Assembly: GCF_050033475.1 (NCBI RefSeq)
Contig: NZ_CP188319.1
Location: 682,001 to 746,000, forward strand
DNA: 64,000 bases
Source: Cetobacterium sp050033475
GTDB taxonomy: Bacteria > Fusobacteriota > Fusobacteriia > Fusobacteriales > Fusobacteriaceae
Direction of reading: 5' to 3'
Positions within the stretch are counted from its first letter, which is position 1. Every line of letters begins with the position of its first letter. This document shows positions 9,518-18,688 of the stretch, piece by piece. The translations under genes were made by a program, and so were the position numbers. A model generated the notes under the pieces. That model was not told the DNA's origin. It made no database searches and saw only the letters and a list, made by a program, of their open reading frames with translations.

Positions 9518-10975
9518 TTAAGCTACATATTTATTAAGTTTAGGTACAAAAATCCACATTATTAGAGCTATAATAAGAGTTATTACTCCTATCTGTCCAA
9601 AGGTACCTGTGTAAACATTTAAAGTATGGAATCTATTTACAACTTCCTCAGTAGGTACAGCTGTTAAAGAAGCTAGAATACCTCCTGTAACCCCTGCTAT
9701 GGCACTTGTTAGGAACCACATACCCATGATGAATCCCATGATTCTCTCTGGAACCAATTCAGCCACCATGGCAACCCCTAGGGCACTTATTAGTAGTTCC
9801 CCTGCAGATTGGAAGAAGTAGCTAGCCACAATCCAACCGGAGGATACTAAACCTTGGGAATCTGCAAAGAATCTAGCAAAGTATAGTAGAGAGAAACTTA
9901 TTCCACAAAGGGTCATTCCAAGAGCAAACTTAGAAGCCACTGAAAGGTCCTTTCCTTGAAGTCCAAATTTACTGTACATTGCAGCTAGAGCTGGACTTAA
10001 AACTATAATCCAAAATGGATTTAGTGATTGGAAGGTCTGTGGATCAATGTTGTAACCTAAAATATGGTTATTTACATTGTATATGGCAAAGAAATTTAAA
10101 GATGTTGGCATCTGTTGGTATAGGGTGAAGAACACAATGGCTTCAACCATTAGAACCAGAGCAACGATCATTTTCTTTCTAGTCTGTCTATTCTCCTTAA
10201 ACATCTCCTTTAGGAAGAATAACACAGTGGCACCTGTTACAATCCATAGGAATCCATGGGCAATTGCCAAGTGTTGTAGGAAGAATTGGCAAAGGAAGGA
10301 AATTCCCACAACAGCAATAACTGTTAGGGCTAATTTTCCAAAATGTAATTTTTTGCCATCGGGATCTGAACCGATTGTGGCAACAGTTTTTCTCATAAGA
10401 AAGTAATTTACAAGGGCTATGATAAGTCCGATACCGCTTAATAGAAAAGCTTCATTCCAACCAAAGATTTGTGCAATGGTAGGTGAAAGAATAAGTGCTA
10501 TGAAGGAACCAATATTTACTGCCATATAGTAAAGGGTAAAGGCTCCATGAATACGAGGGTCATTTTTCTCATAACATTTTGAAAGTAAACTAGAAGGATT
10601 TGCTTTAAATAAACCGTTTCCTGTACAGATAACTCCAAGGGCTAAGAAAATTGTACTCTTGGTAGAAAAAGCCATCATAAAGTATCCAATTGATAAGACT
10701 ATTGTTCCAAGAACAATGGTTCTTTTAGTTCCTAAAATCTTATCTCCTAAAAATCCTCCCGCTACCACAAGACCATAAACTAAGGCACTGAAGGCTCCGA
10801 AGGTTCCAAAGGCTTTTTCCTGACTGAATCCTAAAAATTCCACAAAATACTTAGCTAAAATACCTTGGGTTGCGTAGAATCCAAATCTTTCCCAAAACTC
10901 TATAAAAAATATTAGATAAAAGGGTTTTGGTTGACTAAAAATTGATGAGCGCTGTTCACTGATAACCTGTTCCAT
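9518..10975 (-). CDS. proton-dependent di/tripeptide transporter (POT/PTR2 family)
   Basis: An inner-membrane symporter of 485 residues with about 12-14 hydrophobic segments. The POT signature is near the N-terminus: FWERFGFYATQGILAKYF, a form of the ExxERFxYY motif. The second family signature region appears as NGLFKANPSSLL (compare GNGLFKPN), followed by a Tyr-Met-Ala-Val-Asn-Ile-Gly-Ser helix. It resembles the Dtp/YjdL group of bacterial peptide permeases and imports short peptides, in keeping with the opp operon and dipeptidases in this window. A ribosome site (aaggagga) lies 7 bases before the start. The upstream region holds a terminator-like hairpin that reads in this gene's direction. 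Confidence 0.9.
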   Translation of the reverse strand: MEQVISEQRSSIFSQPKPFYLIFFIEFWERFGFYATQGILAKYFVEFLGFSQEKAFGTFGAFSALVYGLVVAGGFLGDKILGTKRTIVLGTIVLSIGYFMMAFSTKSTIFLALGVICTGNGLFKANPSSLLSKCYEKNDPRIHGAFTLYYMAVNIGSFIALILSPTIAQIFGWNEAFLLSGIGLIIALVNYFLMRKTVATIGSDPDGKKLHFGKLALTVIAVVGISFLCQFFLQHLAIAHGFLWIVTGATVLFFLKEMFKENRQTRKKMIVALVLMVEAIVFFTLYQQMPTSLNFFAIYNVNNHILGYNIDPQTFQSLNPFWIIVLSPALAAMYSKFGLQGKDLSVASKFALGMTLCGISFSLLYFARFFADSQGLVSSGWIVASYFFQSAGELLISALGVAMVAELVPERIMGFIMGMWFLTSAIAGVTGGILASLTAVPTEEVVNRFHTLNVYTGTFGQIGVITLIIALIMWIFVPKLNKYVA

Positions 10976-11114
10976 TTAAACGTATCCTCCTTTTTATGTT
11001 AAATTATAAATTATTAAATTCAATTTAATTATTATATGTATACTACATTTGTAATAAAAAATGCAAATGTTTTTTTATTTTTTTTTAACTTGGAAAGTTT
11101 TTTTCGTATTTTTT

Positions 11115-11151
11115 TTAAAAAAAGGCCACAGAATTAGTACAATTCTGTGGC
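11115..11151 (-). terminator. minus-strand intrinsic terminator upstream of the peptide permease
   Basis: A perfect 11-bp stem, gccacagaatt (11125-11135) with aattctgtggc (11141-11151), loop agtac. The run of seven A at 11117-11123 becomes a U-tract only for minus-strand transcripts; on the plus side there is no T-run. No minus-strand gene ends here, so it should terminate either a short non-coding RNA or a leader transcript of the permease. Confidence 0.6.
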
Positions 11152-11382
11152 TGTGGAAAAAAGGGCCTAGAAGGAAGGAACATTCATTTAGTTAAAAAAA
11201 TATCGATGCTGGGTTAATTCTCTCTATCTATCTGTTGATTTTCTATGGGCACTATAAACTACTAGAAAACTCCTAGACCTCATTCCAAGCTATATGTAAG
11301 AAACTTTTGTTATTAGGATTATATATTTAAAGGAAAATATAAAAAACTATCTTTTGACACAAATTAAGTGAAATATTTACCA

Positions 11383-11406
11383 TTGATATGATTTTTGAGG
11401 TATAAT
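11383..11406 (+). promoter_or_regulatory. candidate promoter of the short AraC regulator
   Basis: A consensus -10 TATAAT at 11401-11406 lies 33 bases before the chosen start. The matching -35 is weak (ttacca, 18-base spacing). A perfect TTGACA at 11354-11359 is too far upstream to pair with it. Confidence 0.35.
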
Positions 11407-11438
11407 GTAATATTACTTAGAAATGGTTGGTGGGTTTT

Positions 11439-12209
11439 ATGTATAAAAGAAGAGATGGAAAATACTTTACAATTATCCGAGTACAGGGGAAAAATGTACC
11501 TGAAATGGCAGGAAGTTACTACTATCCAGGGGGGATTGTAATAAGAATAAATCTTTATGGGGAAATATTTTATGAAAATTTAAGGGATATAGTTTCAAGG
11601 GGACAGATATTGATAAATAGAAATTTTAATTTAGGGAGATATAGAATTCTCACTGAAAATGTAAATTATTTACTTATAAATGTGAAGAAGGAATTTATAG
11701 AGGAGTTGACAGGAATAGACCTAGAGGGAAATTTTGCAAGGAAGTTTCCCTGGTTTCTATCTAGGGAGTATTTGAAGGTCATGGAAAACTTTGAAGCCCT
11801 AGAAACTGTGGATTTAATAGTGATGAAAATGCTAGGAGAGATATTTTTAGAACTTGCTAAGGGAGAAAGGATTTTTCAGGAAAATGAGGATTTGAAACTA
11901 TTGAGAGAAATAGAAAATTATGTGATGGAAAATATAGATTGTGATATAAGTGTTCAACAGATAGAAAGAAAATTTAGTTTAAATAAGAATTCTGTGGTGA
12001 AGGTATTTTTAGATAATTTCAATATGTATCCTTCGGAATATATTTTAAATAAGAAGTTGGAAGAGGCCGCAAGGAGACTTTTAGTCACAGAGGATAAGGT
12101 TGTGGATATAGCCATGGACTTAAAATTTTCTTCCCCTAGTTTTTTGGCTAAAAGCTTCAAGGATAAGTACTCCATAACACCTTTGGCCTTTAGAAGAAGA
12201 AAAATCTAA
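11439..12209 (+). CDS. AraC-family transcriptional regulator (short form)
   Basis: 256 residues. The C-terminal 90 or so residues form the double helix-turn-helix of the AraC family, with the second-helix signature near VVDIAMDLKFSSPSFLAKSF and the terminal SITPLAFRRRK. The N-terminal part is a compact domain with no family that I recognise. It is clearly paralogous to the central part of the longer AraC protein at 19536-20744: both have an FTxIxxQG stretch, a short GEIxYE stretch and an I-x-x-K-x-x-F-I-E-E stretch. TTG (11427) and GTG (11430) starts are possible. I chose the ATG with a GGTGGG site 5 bases ahead. It reads toward the opp operon 76 bases downstream and may control it. Confidence 0.85.
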   Translation: MYKRRDGKYFTIIRVQGKNVPEMAGSYYYPGGIVIRINLYGEIFYENLRDIVSRGQILINRNFNLGRYRILTENVNYLLINVKKEFIEELTGIDLEGNFARKFPWFLSREYLKVMENFEALETVDLIVMKMLGEIFLELAKGERIFQENEDLKLLREIENYVMENIDCDISVQQIERKFSLNKNSVVKVFLDNFNMYPSEYILNKKLEEAARRLLVTEDKVVDIAMDLKFSSPSFLAKSFKDKYSITPLAFRRRKI

Positions 12210-12285
12210 TATTTTTTAAATTGGCTTTTTTAAATGTTATAGGGTAATAAGAGTATTATAACAGCTAATAAAGGAGGGATAGTTA

Positions 12286-13971
12286 ATGAAAAAAGTATTA
12301 CTCTTATTGTCTATGATGTTTTTATTTGCCTGTGGAGGAAGTGAGGGGGAAAAGAAGCCTCAGGAAGGTACCACGGAAAAAGCACAGGAAGTAGCTAGCA
12401 CAAAAACAGAAAACCAAGTGCTAAATTTATTTTTACCAGCAGAACCAAAAACATTGGATATTTCCAGAAGTACAGACACCTATTCATCCACAATTTTAGC
12501 CTTAACCAACGAGGGATTGGTTAGAGGAGAGGTTGGAGAGAAGGGAATAGATAATATTGTGGGAGCAGGAGCTAAATCCTGGGAAACAACAGAGAATGGA
12601 ATGGTTTGGACCTTCCATTTAAGAGACAACGCCAAGTGGGCAGATGGGCAGCCCGTTACAGCTAAAGACTACTACTACGGTATAACAAGAACCCTAAATC
12701 CAAGTGTAGGTTCAAGTTATGCCTTTTTATTATACCCAATAAAGGGAGCTCAGGCCTATAACGAGAGTAAAGGGGATGTATCAGGGGTAGGTGTGGAAGT
12801 TGTAGATGACTACACTTTAAAGATTACCCTAGAAAATCCAACTCCTTACTTTATAGAGCTGGCTTACTTTAAGGTTATGTATCCTCAAAGACAGGATATT
12901 GTGGAAAAATATGGAGATGCCTATGGATCAGAGGGAAATCAGATTCTTTCCAATGGACCATTTATTCTTAAGGAATGGGTACATAGTAACAAGGTTGTTT
13001 TAGAAAAAAATCCTGGATTCTGGGATCAGGAAAACTATAAATTATCACAGATTAACTTTGCCATTGTAAGTGATGAAAACAGTAGAATGAACTTAATTGC
13101 CAGTGGACAGGTGGACATTGGAGCAGCGGATAAACCTGAATGGATAAAGCAGTTTATGGACAGTGGAGATTTCTACAACATGAGAAGATACAGTTTAGGA
13201 ACTAACTACTCTCTATTTAATACTCAAAGTAGATATTTTAAAAATGCCAAAATAAGAAAGGCTTTCTCATTAGCTCTAGATAGAGATGTAATCAACAAGG
13301 TTATGTTTAACAATAACTTTGATCCTGCCTATGGTTGGGTAAGTAAGGGAATTCAAATTGGACATAAGGACTACAGAGTTGAAGTTCCTGGACCAATTGA
13401 GAAATTAAAGGCTGAAAATCCTGATCCAAAGGCTCTATTGATAGAGGGATTAACTGAATTGGGAGAGGATACAAATCCAGAAAATGTAACAATAACTTAC
13501 TTAGCTTCTGGAACAAGTGGATGGTCTAGAAAATATAGTGAATTATTACAACAGATGCTTCAAACTAACCTAGGAGTTAAAATAGCTGCGGAATTTGTTG
13601 AGTGGCCAGTTTATCAAAAGAGAAATGATGAGTTAGATTATGAAATGGGAGGACAGGCTTGGACTGGGGATTATAACGATCCAAATACCTTCCTAGATAT
13701 GTGGGTTTCCACAGCTGGAATTGTTAACAATGGATGGAAAAATGATAGATATGATGAATTAATTGGTAAGGCAGGAAAAACAGATAACCAAGAGGAGAGA
13801 CTTCAATATTTCAAAGAAGCAGAGGAAATATTACTATACGATGAGGCAGTAATAGCTCCAACACTATATAGAGTTACCAATACATATATTAGAAACTACG
13901 TGAAGGGATATAATCCTACCACAGTTGCACCTTATACATACAAAGGAGTATATATAGAAGGGAGAAAATAA
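12286..13971 (+). CDS. oppA: oligopeptide ABC transporter substrate-binding lipoprotein
   Basis: 561 residues, SBP family 5. A lipoprotein signal with lipobox LFAC places the lipidated Cys at residue 16. The mature part has the family features: LDISRSTDTYSSTI near the start, WTFHLRDNAKWADGQPVTAKDY near residue 105, and the peptide-binding lobe with YSLFNTQSRYFKN and IRKAFSLALDRD. It should deliver oligopeptides to the OppBC permease in the inner membrane. First gene of a complete five-gene operon, with a strong site (aaaggaggga) and 2 bases to the next gene. The closest named relatives are OppA-type rather than DppA or nickel-binding proteins, but the exact peptide range cannot be read from sequence. 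Confidence 0.92.
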   Translation: MKKVLLLLSMMFLFACGGSEGEKKPQEGTTEKAQEVASTKTENQVLNLFLPAEPKTLDISRSTDTYSSTILALTNEGLVRGEVGEKGIDNIVGAGAKSWETTENGMVWTFHLRDNAKWADGQPVTAKDYYYGITRTLNPSVGSSYAFLLYPIKGAQAYNESKGDVSGVGVEVVDDYTLKITLENPTPYFIELAYFKVMYPQRQDIVEKYGDAYGSEGNQILSNGPFILKEWVHSNKVVLEKNPGFWDQENYKLSQINFAIVSDENSRMNLIASGQVDIGAADKPEWIKQFMDSGDFYNMRRYSLGTNYSLFNTQSRYFKNAKIRKAFSLALDRDVINKVMFNNNFDPAYGWVSKGIQIGHKDYRVEVPGPIEKLKAENPDPKALLIEGLTELGEDTNPENVTITYLASGTSGWSRKYSELLQQMLQTNLGVKIAAEFVEWPVYQKRNDELDYEMGGQAWTGDYNDPNTFLDMWVSTAGIVNNGWKNDRYDELIGKAGKTDNQEERLQYFKEAEEILLYDEAVIAPTLYRVTNTYIRNYVKGYNPTTVAPYTYKGVYIEGRK

Positions 13972-13973
13972 TT

Positions 13974-14915
13974 ATGAAGAGGTACTTGGCAAATAGGATA
14001 TTTTCAATGGTTATAACTCTGCTCATAGTTATCACAGGGGTATTTTTCATAGTACGTTTGGTACCAGGAGATCCCCTTGCTTCCATGGCTAGAAATCTTC
14101 CAGAGCAGATAAAGCAAAATTTCTATCAAAAATATGGTTTGGATAAACCACTTTTAATCCAGTACTTTTCATATATGAAGGAGCTCTTCCATGGAAACAT
14201 GGGAGAGTCTCTGGTTTATTCGGGAAGAACTGTAACTGGGATAATTGATAAGGCAGCTCCTGTTTCAGCTAGAATAAATCTTCAAGCCTTGGTGTTTGGA
14301 GTGGGATCTGGATTGATTTTAGGATTGATTGCAGCTTGTAAAAAGGGAAAGTGGCCAGATTACGTGGTTATGATAATAGCCGTAGGAGGAATATCAGTTC
14401 CTAGTTTCGTAATGGCAACTTCTTTACAGTATTATTTGACAGTTAAGTTTAAATTACTTCCAACAATAGGTTATGAGGCGGGACTTTCAGGATTTAAATA
14501 TACCATACTACCAACAATAGCCCTATCCTTCAGTTCCATAGCGGTTTATGCCAGATATTTCAGAGCCAGTGTACTAGATGTACTGAGCCAGGATTATATA
14601 CTGACAGCTAGGGCCAAGGGAATCAGTGGATTTAGAATGGCATGGCATCACATAGGGAAAAATGCCCTTTTACCAGTTATAACCATATTGGGGCCTCAAA
14701 TAGCGGGAATATTCATAGGATCCTTTGTTATAGAGTCAATATTTTCAATACCTGGGTTTGGTCAAATCTATGTGGATGCAATAAATAACAGAGATTTCAC
14801 CATGATACTGGGACAAACTATACTTTTAAATGGACTCTATATACTATCTCTCTTTGTGGTGGATATGGTATATGGTTTGGTAGATCCAAGAATAAAGGTC
14901 TTCAAAAGGGGGTAG
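13974..14915 (+). CDS. oppB: oligopeptide ABC transporter permease OppB
   Basis: 313 residues with six hydrophobic helices. The family N-terminus is present (one helix, then RLVPGDPLASM). The cytoplasmic EAA loop, which contacts the ATPases, is ARAKGISGFRMAWHHIGKNA near residue 210. Pairs with OppC to form the membrane channel. It starts 2 bases after oppA and ends 3 bases before oppC. Confidence 0.93.
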   Translation: MKRYLANRIFSMVITLLIVITGVFFIVRLVPGDPLASMARNLPEQIKQNFYQKYGLDKPLLIQYFSYMKELFHGNMGESLVYSGRTVTGIIDKAAPVSARINLQALVFGVGSGLILGLIAACKKGKWPDYVVMIIAVGGISVPSFVMATSLQYYLTVKFKLLPTIGYEAGLSGFKYTILPTIALSFSSIAVYARYFRASVLDVLSQDYILTARAKGISGFRMAWHHIGKNALLPVITILGPQIAGIFIGSFVIESIFSIPGFGQIYVDAINNRDFTMILGQTILLNGLYILSLFVVDMVYGLVDPRIKVFKRG

Positions 14916-14918
14916 CTT

Positions 14919-15833
14919 ATGGAATATAAGGAGAGTATGTTTGAAAAAATAGAAACCACAGGGGAACTGGGAGAGATGATGGTAAGACCTAGTATAACCT
15001 ACTGGGCAGACAGTTGGAGAAGATTGAAAAAAAATAAGATAGCCATGATTTCCATAGGAATTTTGACTCTTATTATTTTCATGTGTATATTTGGTCCTTC
15101 CTTTACAAAGTACAATTTTGAGGTTACTGATACCTTCAATATGAATTTGCCTCCAAGTTCAGAACATTGGTATGGCACCGATTCCCTGGGAAGAGATATA
15201 TTTGCAAGGGTATGGGTAGGTGGAAGGGTTTCTATAATGATAGGATTTATTGGAACCCTTCTGGTTATTTTTGTGGGATGTGTATATGGAGGTGTGGCTG
15301 GTTACTTCGGTGGAAGGGTTGACCACTACATGATGAGACTTATTGAGATTTTAGTAAGTGTTCCTTACTTGGTAATGGTTATATTGATATCTCTATATAT
15401 GGGAAAGGGTTTATTTTCTCTGGTTATAGCTCTTACCATAACAGGATGGACAGAGATAGCAAGGATAGTTAGGGGACAGGTTTTACAGATAAAGGAGCAG
15501 GAGTTTGTGACTGCTGCTAGGGCCTTGGGAGCTTCCCCAGGAAGAATTATATTGAAGCATCTTTTGCCAAACACAGTGGGAGTGGTTATAGTGGCCATAA
15601 CCTTTAAAATTCCTGGATTTATATTTGCAGAGGCCTTTTTAAGTTTTATAGGTTTAGGAGTTCAGGCACCTAATACCAGTTGGGGAGCTTTGGCAGCTGC
15701 TGCCAGGGAAAATTTGAGATTTTATCCCTATCAAATATTTTTCCCATCTCTTATGATAATTTTAACAATGCTATCCTTCAGTTTACTCGGGGATGGTCTC
15801 AGAGATGCACTAGATCCTAAGGAGAGGCAGTGA
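14919..15833 (+). CDS. oppC: oligopeptide ABC transporter permease OppC
   Basis: 304 residues, the second channel subunit. It has the usual N-terminal cytoplasmic segment (WADSWRRLKKNKIAMISIG), a periplasmic HWYGTDSLGRDIFARV motif characteristic of OppC/DppC, and the EAA loop ARALGASPGRIILKHLLPN near residue 205. Immediately followed by oppD, 4 bases later. Confidence 0.93.
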   Translation: MEYKESMFEKIETTGELGEMMVRPSITYWADSWRRLKKNKIAMISIGILTLIIFMCIFGPSFTKYNFEVTDTFNMNLPPSSEHWYGTDSLGRDIFARVWVGGRVSIMIGFIGTLLVIFVGCVYGGVAGYFGGRVDHYMMRLIEILVSVPYLVMVILISLYMGKGLFSLVIALTITGWTEIARIVRGQVLQIKEQEFVTAARALGASPGRIILKHLLPNTVGVVIVAITFKIPGFIFAEAFLSFIGLGVQAPNTSWGALAAAARENLRFYPYQIFFPSLMIILTMLSFSLLGDGLRDALDPKERQ

Positions 15834-15837
15834 TATT

Positions 15838-16839
15838 ATGAAGAAGATATTAGATGTAAAGAACTTAAGAATAAATTTCAATACCTATGCGGGAACTGTC
15901 TATGCAGTTAGGGATGTATCCTTTCATTTAAATAGTGGAGAGACCTTGGCCATAGTTGGAGAAAGTGGATGTGGAAAAACTGTAACTTCCAAGGGAATCT
16001 TAAAACTACTGCCTAAGTATATTACGGATATTCCCAGTGGAACCATTGAATTTGAGGGAAAAAATTTAGTCCAGGCCTCTGAAAGGGAAATGAATAGCAT
16101 CCGTGGGGGAAAAATCAGTATGATATTTCAGGATCCCATGACTTCCCTAAATCCCACTATGAAAATAGGGGAACAGATTATGGAGAGTCTTATAAAGCAT
16201 AAGAAAATATCCAAGGGTGAAGCTAGAAAGGAAGCTATTTCCATGTTGAAAATGGTAAATATTCCTGAGGCTGAAAAAAGAATGGATTCCTATGCCCATG
16301 AGTTTTCAGGTGGAATGAGACAGAGGGCCATGATAGCCATAGCCCTTGCCTGTAATCCAAAGATATTAATAGCCGATGAGCCGACTACGGCTCTAGATGT
16401 TACTATTCAAGCCCAGATAATGGACCTTATGAAAAATCTTCAAAGGGATATGAACACTGGAATAATTTTAGTTACTCATGATTTGGGAGTTGTGGCAGGG
16501 GTAGCCGATAGAATTCAGGTTATGTATGCTGGGGAAATTGTGGAAACTGGGGATACCAAGACCATATTTAAAAACCCAAGACATCCATATACCAGAGCTC
16601 TTATGAAAAGTATTCCTTCCATAGACAGTGAAAATAAAAGTGAACTCTATGCAATTAAGGGAACACCTCCTGATTTAATAGCACCACCTAAGGGCTGTGG
16701 TTTTGCCTATAGATGTGACTACTCTATGAAAATATGTATGGAAGTACCTCCAGAATCTTTTTCTGTGGAGGAGGGACATATTTGCAAATGTTGGTTGGAG
16801 CATGAAAAGTGTAAGGGAGGAAGCCCATGGAAAAGTTAG
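15838..16839 (+). CDS. oppD: oligopeptide ABC transporter ATPase OppD
   Basis: 333 residues. Walker A GESGCGKT lies near residues 41-48, the Q-loop is in MIFQDPMTSLNP, the ABC signature is FSGGMRQR near residue 160, and Walker B is ILIADEPTTALD. The C-terminal extension has the four-Cys region (CGFAYRCDYSMKICMEV and later HICKCW) found in OppD/DppD proteins. The gene overlaps oppF by 13 bases. Confidence 0.93.
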   Translation: MKKILDVKNLRINFNTYAGTVYAVRDVSFHLNSGETLAIVGESGCGKTVTSKGILKLLPKYITDIPSGTIEFEGKNLVQASEREMNSIRGGKISMIFQDPMTSLNPTMKIGEQIMESLIKHKKISKGEARKEAISMLKMVNIPEAEKRMDSYAHEFSGGMRQRAMIAIALACNPKILIADEPTTALDVTIQAQIMDLMKNLQRDMNTGIILVTHDLGVVAGVADRIQVMYAGEIVETGDTKTIFKNPRHPYTRALMKSIPSIDSENKSELYAIKGTPPDLIAPPKGCGFAYRCDYSMKICMEVPPESFSVEEGHICKCWLEHEKCKGGSPWKS

Positions 16840-17771
16840 TTGAAATTAAGAATCTAGAGAAGACCTTTTGGGTAGGTCATAAACCTTTAAAGGCTGTAAA
16901 TGGAGTATCCTTCTATATAAAAAAGGGTGAAACTCTAGGTCTTGTGGGAGAAAGTGGATGTGGAAAGACAACCTGTGGAAGAACTCTTTTGGGAATTTAT
17001 GAACCCACAGGGGGAGAGGTTTACTATAGAGGAAAGAGAATTGATACCTTGAGAGGTAGAGAGAGACAGGACCTGAAGAGAAAGATGCAGATAATATTTC
17101 AAGATCCCTATGCCTCTTTAAATCCTAGGATGACAGTGGGGGATATAATTGGGGAAGGAATAGATATATTCAATCTTTCCAAGGGAGAGGAGAGAAAGAA
17201 AAAGATTCAAGGACTTTTGAAGTTAGTAGGATTAAATGAGGAACATATAAATAGATTTCCCCATGAGTTTTCAGGGGGGCAACGGCAGAGAATAGGTATT
17301 GCCAGAGCTCTAGCAATTGATCCAGAGTTTATAGTTTGTGATGAACCTATTTCAGCTCTAGATGTTTCCATTCAAGCTCAGGTGGTAAACCTACTTATAA
17401 GACTTCAGAAGGAACTTGGTCTTACATATCTTTTTATAGCCCACGATCTATCCATGGTAAGGCATATTTCCGATAGGGTTGGAGTTATGTATCTGGGTAA
17501 ATTGGTTGAGTTAGGAGCCAGTGAGGCACTCTATGAAAATCCATTACATCCCTATACTAAGGCCTTAATGTCGGCGATTCCTGTTCCTGATCCAGAGCAT
17601 CAATTGGGTAATATAAAACTTACAGGGGAGATACCAAGTCCTATGAATCCACCTAGTGGATGTTTTTTTAGAACCCGTTGTCCAGAGGTTATGGATATTT
17701 GCTCCAAGGAGATTCCAGAATTGAAAAAAGTTGGGGATGACTATTTCTGTGCTTGCCATAGGGTTAAATAA
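16827..17771 (+). CDS. oppF: oligopeptide ABC transporter ATPase OppF
   Basis: 314 residues, partner of OppD. Walker A GESGCGKTTCGR near residue 38, signature FSGGQRQRIG near residue 147, Walker B FIVCDEPISALDVS, and the OppF/DppF C-terminal stretch PSGCFFRTRCPEVMDIC. The start lies inside oppD behind a good site (agggagg), indicating coupled translation. The next plus-strand gene is rmlD, 44 bases later, with no terminator visible between. Confidence 0.93.
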   Translation: MEKLVEIKNLEKTFWVGHKPLKAVNGVSFYIKKGETLGLVGESGCGKTTCGRTLLGIYEPTGGEVYYRGKRIDTLRGRERQDLKRKMQIIFQDPYASLNPRMTVGDIIGEGIDIFNLSKGEERKKKIQGLLKLVGLNEEHINRFPHEFSGGQRQRIGIARALAIDPEFIVCDEPISALDVSIQAQVVNLLIRLQKELGLTYLFIAHDLSMVRHISDRVGVMYLGKLVELGASEALYENPLHPYTKALMSAIPVPDPEHQLGNIKLTGEIPSPMNPPSGCFFRTRCPEVMDICSKEIPELKKVGDDYFCACHRVK

Positions 17772-17815
17772 ACAAGTATAATAGTTTAAAGAATTTTGGC
17801 AAGGGAGTTTTATTT

Positions 17816-18652
17816 ATGGTACTTATATTGGGCGCTTCGGGGCAGCTGGGGCAGGAGTTTAAGAAATTATTGGAAAAAGAGGAAGTAAACCATCGGTGCT
17901 GGGACAGAAAAGAATTGGATATGAATGAAATAGATTCTATTCAAGAAAAATTTAAGGAAAAAAAATTTAAGGTAATTATAAACTGTGCAGCCTATAATGA
18001 TGTGGATAAAGCTCAAGAGGAGAGGGAAATATGTTATAGGGTAAATACCTATGGACCACGGGAATTAGCTCATGTAGCAAGGAAGATGGGAGCTGTTCTA
18101 ATACATTTTTCCACGGGATTTATTTTCGATGGAAATAGAATGGTACCTTATCTAGAGGATACAGAACCAAATCCCCTGGGAGAATATGGAGCTTCAAAGG
18201 CCTTGGGAGAAAGGTTAGTAATGGAAACCTGGGGAGAATCTTTAGTTTTAAGAACCTCTTGGTTATATGGAAAAAATGGAAATAATTTTGTTAAAAATCT
18301 TTTAAAATGGAGTGAGAAAAGTAAAGTTTTAAGGGTTGTGGATGATCAGGTTGCCACTCCAACCAGCGCCAAGGACTTGGCTAAATATACCTGGAAACTT
18401 TATAATAAAGAAGTCTATGGAATTTATAATCTTACCAATGGAGGTGGAGTTTCTAAGTATAACTTTGCAAGATATATTTTAGAAGCTGTAGGTTGGGAAG
18501 GGGAAGTTATTCCCTGTAAAAGTTATGAATTTAAGGGACTCTGTGAAAGACCAAAATATTCAGTGTTATCCTTAGAAAAGGTGGAAAGAATTCTTGGGGA
18601 AAGGATTCCATCTTGGGAGAAGGCAGTGGAGGAATTTTTAAATGATAAATAG
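17816..18652 (+). CDS. rmlD: dTDP-4-dehydrorhamnose reductase
   Basis: 278 residues; the final, NAD(P)H-dependent step of dTDP-L-rhamnose synthesis. The nucleotide motif is GASGQLGQE at residues 6-14. The family motifs NCAAYNDVDKAQEE, HFSTGFIFDG and the catalytic Tyr-x3-Lys in EYGASKALGE follow in order. STGFIFDG stands where most RmlD proteins have STDYVFDG, a mild change. It completes the rml set, although rmlACB lie about 11.7 kb upstream. Here it sits 44 bases after oppF, apparently within or at the end of the peptide-transport transcript. Confidence 0.92.
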   Translation: MVLILGASGQLGQEFKKLLEKEEVNHRCWDRKELDMNEIDSIQEKFKEKKFKVIINCAAYNDVDKAQEEREICYRVNTYGPRELAHVARKMGAVLIHFSTGFIFDGNRMVPYLEDTEPNPLGEYGASKALGERLVMETWGESLVLRTSWLYGKNGNNFVKNLLKWSEKSKVLRVVDDQVATPTSAKDLAKYTWKLYNKEVYGIYNLTNGGGVSKYNFARYILEAVGWEGEVIPCKSYEFKGLCERPKYSVLSLEKVERILGERIPSWEKAVEEFLNDK

Positions 18653-18688
18653 AAAAGGAGCTGATGGAAATCGGCTCCTTTTATTTTT
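18653..18688. terminator. bidirectional terminator after rmlD
   Basis: A 13-bp stem with one G-U pair, aaaaggagctgat (18653-18665) with atcggctcctttt (18670-18682), loop ggaa, followed by a T-rich tract on the plus side. The left-flank A-run gives a U-tract for the convergent phosphatase gene. Confidence 0.85.

Larger units (their letters stand above)
10976..11438. other. 463-bp intergenic region between divergent genes
   Basis: No convincing coding frame on either strand. It contains the AT-rich upstream region of the peptide permease, a strong hairpin at 11125-11151 oriented as a minus-strand terminator, and a likely promoter for the AraC gene near its right end. The stretch 11152-11350 lies upstream of that hairpin on the minus strand. 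It could be a leader RNA of the permease or a small RNA gene. I found no match to a riboswitch class that I know. Confidence 0.5.

Noticed and set aside
11152..11426. Purine riboswitch or T-box on the minus strand upstream of the POT permease
   Set aside because: A tataatccta stretch resembled the purine aptamer opening, but the conserved loop and junction bases are absent; no T-box consensus (GGUACCGCG type) is present.
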